From contig DASZXJ010000075.1 of the NCBI GenBank assembly GCA_035545895.1, positions 1 to 12,748 on the forward strand: 12,748 nucleotides of DNA, given 5' to 3'. Each line of letters starts with the position of its first letter. Position 1 is the stretch's first letter. The DNA is from DASZXJ01 sp035545895 (GTDB lineage: Bacteria > Planctomycetota > Phycisphaerae > Tepidisphaerales > Tepidisphaeraceae). The position numbers were made by a program, and so were the translations under genes. Below are positions 1 to 6,151 of this stretch, piece after piece. Below the pieces are notes generated by a model. It saw only the letters and a program-made list of their open reading frames with translations. It made no database searches and was not told the origin of the DNA.

Positions 1-333
1 ATGATAGACCTGGTCGGTGTTGGTCGAGGGGAAAGCGCCGTGCGGGATGCCGGTTTGCGGATCGAAATCCACGCCGGGCATCCAGTCCTCGGGATCGTCG
101 CCGGTGTTCCAGACGACGCTGACGTTGGTCAATGTGCCATCGTCATCGGTGACGTCGTAGATCAGGTGCAAATCGTTGGTAACCGGAGCATTGCCGGCAT
201 ATAACGCCTCGTTGACCTGCTGAATGCCATTGACCTGCAGGCCCGAGAGATATCGACGATTTTCCAAGGCTTCTATTGCCGCGTAATAGAATCCCTTCAG
301 CGCATCGCGACGCGGCGATCGACGAGTCTGCAT
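1..333 (-). CDS. N-terminal part of a LEPR-XLL-type exported planctomycete protein (3' end outside window)
   Basis: The reading frame runs on the minus strand from ATG at 333 off the left edge, giving 111 codons with no stop. A purine-rich site (GGAAGAG) lies about 6 bases before the ATG and fixes the start. Residues 21-31 read EALENRRYLSG after an Arg-rich N-terminus (MQTRRSPRRD). This matches the short LEPR-XLL motif found near the N-termini of many large exported or surface proteins of Planctomycetota. The motif is thought to mark a protein class and may replace a classical signal peptide; that role is family knowledge, not shown here. The rest of the visible part is Asp/Gly/Thr-rich (for example DVTDDDGTL, WNTGDDPEDW), as in extracellular beta-rich domains, but I recognise no domain. 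Full length and function are unknown. Confidence is high that the gene is real and moderate on the class. Confidence 0.8.
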   Translation of the reverse strand, partial: MQTRRSPRRDALKGFYYAAIEALENRRYLSGLQVNGIQQVNEALYAGNAPVTNDLHLIYDVTDDDGTLTNVSVVWNTGDDPEDWMPGVDFDPQTGIPHGAFPSTNTDQVYH

Positions 334-367
334 ATATTCTCTTCCGTCCCGTTGGGCGTGAGTCAAT

Positions 368-395
368 CGTGGTCGCATGACAAATTGCGACCATG
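368..395. promoter_or_regulatory. Inverted repeat upstream of the LEPR-XLL gene
   Basis: CGTGGTCGCA at 368-377 and TGCGACCATG at 386-395 can pair over 10 bp with one G-T wobble, around an 8-base spacer. The core TGGTCGCA/TGCGACCA is a perfect 8-bp inverted repeat. It lies 35 bases upstream of the minus-strand start at 333, so it could be a dimeric repressor site or a 5'-leader hairpin. No clear -35/-10 pair was found beside it. Confidence 0.4.
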
Positions 396-766
396 TAATC
401 AAAGACAATTATGTAAGACAGAAAATCAACGATACTCGGCGAGGCCCGTTTTCCCCCGCACGATGAACGCTAACTATGGGAAGACAATATTTAGGATGTG
501 TTAAGTCACTCACACTCATTGCAAAAAAAGATCGTCAATCAATCAGATCGAATTACCCGGAAACAAAATGGCGGGGGCAATATAAGATGGTTCTGCTTTG
601 CGTTGAAATACCGTCTCAATAAAGCCATCTGAATTGCGAACAAATTGCAGACTCAACTAAATATTCCTAATGCCTCATTCGATTTGGAATTCCGAATCTG
701 ACCTGTAGTAGACGTAACTATTGGATCAAGTTGCTTCGTCACCGGATCGATTGCAGCGCTCTTGGC
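396..766. other. Noncoding stretch, nothing recognised
   Basis: This AT-richer interval lies between the divergent LEPR-XLL and AbiGi-like genes. I see no convincing ORF on either strand, no RNA gene and no insertion-sequence ends. It contains scattered A/T runs (for example the A7 near 523) and a small GGAATTCC palindrome near 690. The promoter of the minus-strand gene probably lies in its left part but could not be pinned down. Confidence 0.5.
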
Positions 767-786
767 TATCCACATGTGGTTATAAT
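767..786 (+). promoter_or_regulatory. Perfect -10 box overlapped by a 16-bp palindrome, before the AbiGi-like gene
   Basis: TATAAT sits at 781-786. At 767-782 the sequence TATCCACATGTGGTTA is a near-perfect palindrome (perfect core CCACATGTGG at 770-779, 14 of 16 positions symmetric) that overlaps the first two bases of the -10 box. The -35 region is poor: TTGGCT at 762-767 is only 13 bases away. Transcription would start near 793 and leave a leader of about 70 bases before the ATG at 865. The arrangement suggests a repressor operator, possibly for autoregulation; the regulator is inferred. Confidence 0.45.
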
Positions 787-864
787 CAGATTCGCATAGA
801 CCGGTATTTTTGTGCGCAGAGCCCTACGTGGATATATTCCCCAATTGCTCGAACTGAAGATGCT

Positions 865-1494
865 ATGTTGTTGCCTGAATTCGAAGATTTGCCGTTTGAG
901 GAGCGGCCGGACCTCACGCCGTACTTGGTGCATCTGACTAAGAACACCAAGGCCACTGACAAGTTCTCGGCGCTCGACAACCTCATCAATATCCTACAGA
1001 CCGGGAAGATTTGGGGCAGTAGTTCGTCCAAGGGCTTCATCAAGGGTCCGCACAAGGCGACGTGCTTCATGGACGTACCGTTTATCGCGCTCAAATACAT
1101 ATTGAATAAGTCGAACAGCGACCCGGCGAAGCCGCGGTACGAACCCTACGGAATCTTCATTACCAAGAAGACGGCGTACAAAAGCGGTTGTCGGCCCGTG
1201 CTGTACCTGTCTGATGCGGAGATGACGCGACTGCGCATCCCGCGCGACGAGTTATGGCGCGTCGTGCGTTTCAAGGCGTCGGCATCCGGGTGGATTATCT
1301 GGATTCACGAGCGCGAGTGGCGCTGCCGCGGTGAGTACGCCGTGCCGACGGCACCCTACGGCGTTCTGGTGCGAAATCTCAGCGACGTTGAGAAACTGCA
1401 GAAACGGATCGCGGCTGAGCCCAAAGAGTTCAAGGTGAAGCCGCGGAGCATCATCCCGTTGAGTGTGATTTGCCAGGGGCTGCCGAAATTCTAA
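865..1494 (+). CDS. AbiGi-like abortive-infection family protein (antitoxin-type)
   Basis: A 209-residue cytoplasmic protein without signal peptide or membrane segment. Its motifs match, in order, those I recall for the AbiGi family (Pfam PF10899), described as the antitoxin half of the lactococcal AbiG phage-abortive system: HLTK at 23-26, LINILQTGKI at 40-49, ATCFMDVP at 65-72, PYGIFITKK at 94-102, PVLYL at 111-115 and HEREWR at 148-153. The His-Thr start plus a later Glu faintly recalls ADP-ribosyltransferase-like folds, but I claim no activity. The frame is open back to a TTG at 721, but those 48 codons look noncoding and contain the -10 box at 781-786, so ATG 865 is preferred. Its upstream site is weak (GAAGA). 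No AbiGii-like partner is visible on either side, and the gene's palindromic promoter suggests its own control. It could instead belong to a related uncharacterised family. Confidence 0.62.
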   Translation: MLLPEFEDLPFEERPDLTPYLVHLTKNTKATDKFSALDNLINILQTGKIWGSSSSKGFIKGPHKATCFMDVPFIALKYILNKSNSDPAKPRYEPYGIFITKKTAYKSGCRPVLYLSDAEMTRLRIPRDELWRVVRFKASASGWIIWIHEREWRCRGEYAVPTAPYGVLVRNLSDVEKLQKRIAAEPKEFKVKPRSIIPLSVICQGLPKF

Positions 1495-1709
1495 ACATCG
1501 TGGCCTTGTAGGTTAGTTCAACTCCTTGCACGATTCAGCTATTCGCTCAACCGGTTCATGCGAACATTGCCCTTTTGGGTCCTGGCACCGACTTGGGGGT
1601 CTTCATCCTGTGTGCCGTGTTGCTCGCAGGAGCCCGCGACGCCCTTGCAAAGTATCGACTAAAGCTCAGTCACATTCTTGGTTAGGTCGCGAAGAAAGGT
1701 AGTGACATT
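1495..1709 (+). other. Probable gene remnant or spacer after the AbiGi-like gene
   Basis: There is no supported gene. One plus frame stays open for 57 codons (1512-1682, stop TAG 1683-1685). Its second half reads like protein, with a hydrophobic segment GVFILCAVLLAGARDAL followed by a basic tail, but it has no ATG or GTG start and no ribosome site. It may be the 3' remnant of a small membrane-protein gene or chance. No terminator hairpin was found just after 1494. Confidence 0.25.
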
Positions 1710-1874
1710 ATGACAAACGGCGCTGATCATCACGGTGGCAACAGTTCTACGATTAAGCCGGGAAAAAGGGGAAAGGGACAAACCACGGCACCAGCCGACA
1801 AGAAGGGGGCACCTAACCCGCATGTTGCATTGGTGTTGGCCCTTCGGCTTTTGTGTCGGTTGACGACCGGTTGA
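1710..1874 (+). CDS. Small lysine/glycine-rich ORF whose 3' part lies in the IS end
   Basis: ATG 1710 follows AAAGGT with about 9 bases of spacing and opens 54 codons. The first 34 residues are hydrophilic and basic (MTNGADHHGG..., then KPGKRGKGQ and PADKK), with no recognised domain. From about codon 35 the frame enters the left inverted repeat of the IS1380-family relic, so the last 20 residues (NPHVALVLALRLLCR...) are encoded by transposon DNA. If the element is removed together with one GGGC copy, the frame continues as ...DKKGAALVGPISVR and stops, giving 43 residues. This suggests that insertion altered the end of a short gene. Coding status is uncertain: it rests on the ribosome site and composition only. 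Confidence 0.28.
   Translation: MTNGADHHGGNSSTIKPGKRGKGQTTAPADKKGAPNPHVALVLALRLLCRLTTG
1812..1837 (+). repeat. Left terminal inverted repeat of the IS1380-family relic
   Basis: The sequence starts CCTAACCCGCATGTTGCATT. It pairs with 2377-2402, differing at repeat positions 13, 22 and 24, each a G here against an A in the other copy. Confidence 0.85.
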
Positions 1875-1876
1875 GC

Positions 1877-2291
1877 TCAGATGTTATTGCACAGCGCCGT
1901 GCGGCGCAGCGTTTCGATCAGGCTGTTGTGCTCGGCCTTGTGGATCACCCGACGCTCCCTGTCCCAGCTTCCTGCGGCGTAGTTGAACTCAGTAAAGATC
2001 CGCTGATTTTCCCGGGTCTGTTCGTATTGTTGCCATGCCGTCCGCATGAACGGCTCGGCCATCGTCTCCAGCCGCTTGTTCCGCGCCAGCCCGACACAAT
2101 AGACCACTCCATGGCGATCGCACCAACGCATCAGCTTCCATCCGCTGAAACAACTTTGACTTGCCGGCCACCTCACGGAGCAACAACGCACCGGCGTCGG
2201 AAGTGATCTTCCCGCCATCGAACTTCGCTTGCAGTTGTCGTCGTCCAAGGGGTGTAAAAACGATCGGCGGTGATTTACAGTCTGTTCGCAC
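1877..2291 (-). pseudogene. IS1380-family transposase, two internal deletions and a frame change
   Basis: The start is GTG 2291 behind a strong AAGGAGG site. Frame one gives the family N-terminus: MRTDCKS..., then FDGGKITSDAGALLLREV. Near 2148-2153 the sequence jumps to a second frame reading FSGWKLMRWCDRHGVVYCVG then LARNKRLETMAEPFM, which in intact proteins belongs well inside the catalytic core after a conserved RGDSGF-like segment. A second jump near 1917-1925 joins RRVIHKAEHN to SLIETLRRTAL, which resembles the C-terminal region, before a stop at 1877-1879. Family members are roughly 430-480 residues from memory, whereas this locus could encode about 135. The catalytic acidic residues between the retained blocks are lost, so the product cannot transpose. 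The two junctions were placed by comparison with remembered family sequences and are approximate. Confidence 0.8.
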
Positions 2292-2376
2292 GGCCCGGCC
2301 TCCTTGTTTGATCTGGAACTGTGATAAGTCCCGAATCTACAAGAGGCAGGGCCGTCGCGCCATAGCCCCAAGTGTA

Positions 2377-2402
2377 AATATCAATGCAATATGCGGGTTA
2401 GG
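2377..2402 (-). repeat. Right terminal inverted repeat of the IS1380-family relic
   Basis: Read on the minus strand it starts CCTAACCCGCATATTGCATT. It is the partner of 1812-1837 (23 of 26 identical) and lies 85 bases upstream of the transposase GTG. Confidence 0.85.
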
Positions 2403-2445
2403 GGGCGGCATTGGTTGGGCCCATTTCGGTCAGGTGAGCCTCGAC

Positions 2446-2656
2446 TTAATCGCGCTCTTCCATTCGCCATGCGGCATAAGCCAAAACAGCATCGATATCA
2501 GGAGATTCCAGATACGGATAGGCCTGGAGAATCTTCTCGCGCGAGTGGCCGGAAAGCAAGCAAGCCAAGAATCGTTCCCACGGTAACGCGCAGCCCGCGA
2601 ATGCAGGGCTTACCGCCCATGACGGCCGGATCGTGGGTGATTCGGGAAATGTCCAT
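2446..2656 (-). pseudogene. DUF433 family antitoxin-like gene, one-base frameshift
   Basis: From ATG 2656 the first frame reads MDISRITHDPAVMGGKPCIR then GLRVTVGTILGLLA, the DUF433 N-terminus with its GGKPCIRG signature. The frame then runs out, while the continuation SGHSREKILQAYPYLESPDI then DAVLAYAAWRMEERD lies in the other frame and ends at 2446. Dropping one A of the run at 2553-2555 (a T on the coding strand) joins both into a normal-length protein of about 70 residues. DUF433 proteins usually act as small DNA-binding antitoxins, often with a PIN-like (DUF5615) toxin directly downstream. None is seen here: the 43 bases after the stop run into the transposon end. It is either a recent pseudogene or a sequencing error; the conserved downstream frame argues that the change is recent. 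Confidence 0.8.
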
Positions 2657-2662
2657 GTGAGC

Positions 2663-2671
2663 ATTATATCA
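2663..2671 (-). promoter_or_regulatory. Extended -10 promoter TGATATAAT of the DUF433 gene, probably leaderless
   Basis: On the minus strand TGATATAAT (2671-2663) is a perfect extended -10 element (TGnTATAAT). Only 6 bases separate it from the ATG at 2656, so transcription would start at or next to the start codon. There is no ribosome-binding site and no good -35 hexamer. Confidence 0.5.
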
Positions 2672-2715
2672 CGGGAACGCGAGTCCGAAATGGATTCTTG
2701 CGGTTGGGCATTACC

Positions 2716-3339
2716 TCACTTTTTCACCACCACAAACGGGATCGAATACTGTGTTTTCTCCCACGCGATCTTCAGCGTTCCACCGTCGCCGTTGGGGTTC
2801 ATTTGCATCGCGAGGATCAGGCGGTCCACCGTTTGGGTCAGGTCGTCCTTTTTCAAATCGACACGGCCCAGGTCCTGCTTTTCGTCGTAGTCCACGCCCG
2901 ACTGGCCGATCTGTTTGTTGATAATCAGCTTGGACGGGCCGTTCTCGACGGGCAGCATGTAAAGCGTGACCGGCATGTTGGCGGGGATGATGATGTCGCC
3001 AAACTGAAGGGTTGATTGCGAGATCAGGAGCGTCGCCTGGTTGGCGCCGAGCCGCCAGGGTTTGTCCCACGGAACCAGATCGCCCCAGATCTTACGAACT
3101 TCGCCGCTGGTCGGATTTTTAACGCTGGGGCGGCTGTAATAGATCGTCGTGCGCTTCACATCTGGCTGGGGATAGGTTCCTTCGGAAAAGATCGTGAGTT
3201 CTTCCGGCGGACTAGCTGCGGTGGCAGGTGCGCGCGGCGGTGCGACCTGTGCCAACAAAACAGGCGCCGTAAATGTCCAACAAAATAAAGTAACAAACAT
3301 CGCCGAGATCAAAAACCGTTGCGGCTTTATGCTGACCAT
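2716..3339 (-). CDS. Exported DUF2911 domain protein
   Basis: A 207-residue protein. ATG 3339 is chosen because GGAGG lies 5 bases upstream and the resulting N-terminus is a good Sec signal: basic start (VSIKPQR), hydrophobic core at about 9-28, likely cleavage after LLA (residue 30). A GTG at 3420 in the same frame would overlap the upstream gene. After a Pro/Ala-rich linker the DUF2911 domain covers about 50-205, with family hallmarks IYYSRPSVK at 66-74 and WGDLVPWDKPWRLGANQAT at 85-103, then IPANMPVTLYMLP at 118-130. The family is beta-rich, periplasmic or surface-located, common in Bacteroidota and Planctomycetota, and of unknown biochemical role. The gene follows the TIM-barrel gene by 49 bases on the same strand and is probably co-transcribed. 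Confidence 0.88.
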   Translation of the reverse strand: MVSIKPQRFLISAMFVTLFCWTFTAPVLLAQVAPPRAPATAASPPEELTIFSEGTYPQPDVKRTTIYYSRPSVKNPTSGEVRKIWGDLVPWDKPWRLGANQATLLISQSTLQFGDIIIPANMPVTLYMLPVENGPSKLIINKQIGQSGVDYDEKQDLGRVDLKKDDLTQTVDRLILAMQMNPNGDGGTLKIAWEKTQYSIPFVVVKK

Positions 3340-3388
3340 GTTGTCCTCCGCGCCCCGCGTAGCCTCGCGATTGGGGCTTTTCGCCGAT

Positions 3389-4438
<1,050 letters not shown>

Positions 4439-4465
4439 GAAAGCTCCTTCGTTTACTCGGATTAT

Positions 4466-4613
4466 TCACCGCGGCGACGCAAAGTTGGCAGAGATTGGAA
4501 CCACAGATGAACGCCGATAAACACGGATAAATTGAAATTGAGTTAAGCAAATCTGTGTCTATCTGTGGCTCACTATTCTTTCTTCTCTGCGATCTCCGCG
4601 CCTCTGCGGTGAG
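4466..4613. repeat. Long imperfect inverted repeat with CCACAGAT modules
   Basis: The left arm (about 4466-4527) has TCACCGCGGCGACGC, then GCAGAGA, then CCACAGATGAACGCCGATAA. The right arm (about 4551-4613), read on the minus strand, has TCACCGCAGAGGCGCGG, then GCAGAGA, then CCACAGATAGACACAGAT. Both arms thus carry the same modules in opposite orientation around an AT-rich centre. Similar accaCAGATgaacacGGATaa sequence is, from memory, a common intergenic repeat in Planctomycetota and related phyla. It ends exactly at the stop codon of the cupin gene (4614) and fills the gap before the TIM-barrel gene, so in RNA it could form a large hairpin that lowers read-through or protects the upstream message. 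Confidence 0.7.
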
Positions 4614-5882
4614 TCATAATTTCACATTTCCAACATATTTAAGATCCGGCGCATCGGGGTTCACTTCCGGCCCAAAGTACCGAAGCACGACCAGCGGCTC
4701 GGTGGACGATGTATTTTCAAACGTCAAACCCGCTTTGGCGGCGGGTTCGGTGATGAATACTTCATCCTCAGTCAGTTCGTAAAACCCGATCATCTTCGGG
4801 CTGCTGAGTCGCAGCTTGTTCAGTCGGCCTTCCCCCTGCACGACGATGATGCCGCTGGCGCCTTTGTCCTTGATCGTGCACTTGGCTCCGGGTTTAACCG
4901 TCAGCTCTTTGGCGCTGAACGCCTGCTCTCCGCGCACCTTGCCGTAGACGATCCATTTATCGATCCAGCCGTCTTTGCTTGTATCTTCAGTCGCGATGGG
5001 TTCAAGATAATGGTTGGCCTTGAAGTTGGGATCGACGTTGGCTTCCCAATCAAGCTGATCGACGATCCAGTCCAGGTCGCGATGCTTCTCCTTGGGCATA
5101 TCCTTGACCAGCAGCGACCATGGAACTTCGCGACCCTCGACCAGCGACTGATACATGCCGAATACATCGCTTCCCCATTGCGGCTCATAGGTGCACAATG
5201 AGCCTGGCGCGTGAAGGATGCTCGGACCGATCAACCAGCCGCTGCCCGGTTTCAGGCGATAGGCCTGCGACAAATCCAGGATGCCGTTGTCTCCCTTGTT
5301 CCAATCTTCAAGACATTTCTTGACCTGCGACTTGGTCACGCCGGGATTCAGCCCCATGAACGTATACGGGAAGTTGTTTCCGACATTATTGTGCTGCGGC
5401 GGAAAATAGTAACTTTCGGGCTTGCCTTCCTGTTTGACCAGTGCTGCCTGCTCGCGCGATTGGTGCATGTGATGGGGGATCGGGCCCATGTTGTCGAAGA
5501 ACTTGGAATAGACCGGCCACCTGCGGTACTTGTCCCAGATGGCGCTGCCAATCAATGTTGCACCCAGTTCGGCAACGGCATCTTTCAATTGCGCCCGCTG
5601 GTTGCCGGATACGACGTAACTCAATCCCTCGTCTTGTGTCCGATTGTCGTTGGCGGCGGGTGTGGTCGAGCTGAACCAGCGCTCATCAATGCCTCCACGA
5701 TTCAGGCCAAATGCGTAAAGGTCTTTTGGATCGAGCTTGAGGCGTCTGCCTGGCTGAAGAAACGATCGCGGCACCCAGCAGGGGGCCAGGCGCAGCAAGC
5801 CGCCGTTTTGCTCGAGCACGCTTTCGATAAACGGGCGAACATTGCTTGAGATGGTTTTCAGATCGTTCACCGATAAGGACAT
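4614..5882 (-). CDS. Mannose-6-phosphate isomerase-like cupin protein
   Basis: A 422-residue cytoplasmic protein; ATG 5882 has TCAGGGA about 8 bases upstream. The centre carries the metal-site pattern of class I phosphomannose-isomerase-like cupins: GPIPHHMHQ at 133-141 (H138, H140), KPESYYF at 154-160 (E156) and GPSILHAPGSLCTYEPQ at 219-235 (H224). A second cupin-like barrel occupies about 310-405 (VKPGAKCTIKDKGASGIIVV then QGEGRLN). Classical enzymes interconvert mannose-6-phosphate and fructose-6-phosphate, but this protein differs from canonical ManA around the N-terminus, so it may use another sugar or an unphosphorylated one. It is the first gene of the minus-strand cluster with the TIM-barrel isomerase-like and DUF2911 genes, and it diverges from the NMO-GH106 pair. 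Cupin class is secure; substrate is not. Confidence 0.75.
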   Translation of the reverse strand: MSLSVNDLKTISSNVRPFIESVLEQNGGLLRLAPCWVPRSFLQPGRRLKLDPKDLYAFGLNRGGIDERWFSSTTPAANDNRTQDEGLSYVVSGNQRAQLKDAVAELGATLIGSAIWDKYRRWPVYSKFFDNMGPIPHHMHQSREQAALVKQEGKPESYYFPPQHNNVGNNFPYTFMGLNPGVTKSQVKKCLEDWNKGDNGILDLSQAYRLKPGSGWLIGPSILHAPGSLCTYEPQWGSDVFGMYQSLVEGREVPWSLLVKDMPKEKHRDLDWIVDQLDWEANVDPNFKANHYLEPIATEDTSKDGWIDKWIVYGKVRGEQAFSAKELTVKPGAKCTIKDKGASGIIVVQGEGRLNKLRLSSPKMIGFYELTEDEVFITEPAAKAGLTFENTSSTEPLVVLRYFGPEVNPDAPDLKYVGNVKL

Positions 5883-6042
5883 GATTCAAATCCCTGATTG
5901 ATGAGTTTCTTTCGAAAACTCCAATTTCCTCGAACTTCGCGAAGGCGATTTTAATTAAACGTCGATGTCTTGAGGACAAGTTATAAGGCGATTCGTTGCC
6001 GAGGAGCAGGCGAATTGGCAAAAGATGATTTAGTCCTCTGAA

Positions 6043-6048
6043 ATTATA
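6043..6048 (-). promoter_or_regulatory. Candidate -10 box (TATAAT) for the cupin cluster
   Basis: The minus strand reads GCTATGTATAATTTC, a perfect -10 hexamer, but there is no good -35 at 16-18 bases. It would give a leader of about 155 bases before the cupin ATG. It overlaps the candidate plus-strand promoter at 6045-6073. Confidence 0.28.
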
Positions 6049-6073
6049 CATAGCAAAGACGAACGGTTATGAT
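6045..6073 (+). promoter_or_regulatory. Candidate sigma-70-type promoter for the NMO-GH106 pair
   Basis: TATACA at 6045-6050 (4 of 6 to the -35 consensus) and TATGAT at 6068-6073 (5 of 6 to the -10) are spaced by 17 bases. The start would lie near 6080, leaving a leader of about 70 bases before the ATG at 6152. Confidence 0.35.
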
Positions 6074-6151
6074 GAATCGGCTTGACAGTGGTCATCCAAT
6101 TGGCCGGATCCCAGAGGTCGTTCGTCCATCGGGCAGAGAGTGATGCGGTAA

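Larger units (their letters stand above)
1812..2402 (-). mobile_element. Internally deleted IS1380-family insertion sequence (about 0.6 kb, non-autonomous)
   Basis: The element is bounded by 26-bp terminal inverted repeats matching at 23 of 26 positions, beginning CCTAACCCGCAT at each end. Between them lies a crippled minus-strand transposase gene with recognisable IS1380-family segments. Intact members of the family are roughly 1.6-1.9 kb from memory, so about two thirds is missing. A GGGC tetranucleotide precedes the left end (1807-1810, then one extra A at 1811) and follows the right end (2403-2406), which may be the target duplication. The three repeat mismatches and the broken gene indicate an old insertion that could move only with a transposase supplied in trans. 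Confidence 0.82.

Noticed and set aside
721..864. TTG-started N-terminal extension of the AbiGi-like gene
   Set aside because: The 48 extra codons look noncoding (Cys/Trp/Arg scatter, no family match) and contain the TATAAT and palindrome. ATG 865 begins the recognisable protein.
1853..2206. 117-codon plus-strand frame
   Set aside because: It is antisense to the IS1380 transposase relic and has no protein-like composition.
5211..5849. 212-codon plus-strand frame opposite the cupin gene
   Set aside because: It mirrors the cupin coding frame; the minus-strand protein has clear cupin motifs and a ribosome site.
6082..6104. TTGACA as -35 of the NMO gene
   Set aside because: The hexamer is perfect, but the base run 17 positions downstream is CGGATC, with no -10-like sequence at 16-18 bases.
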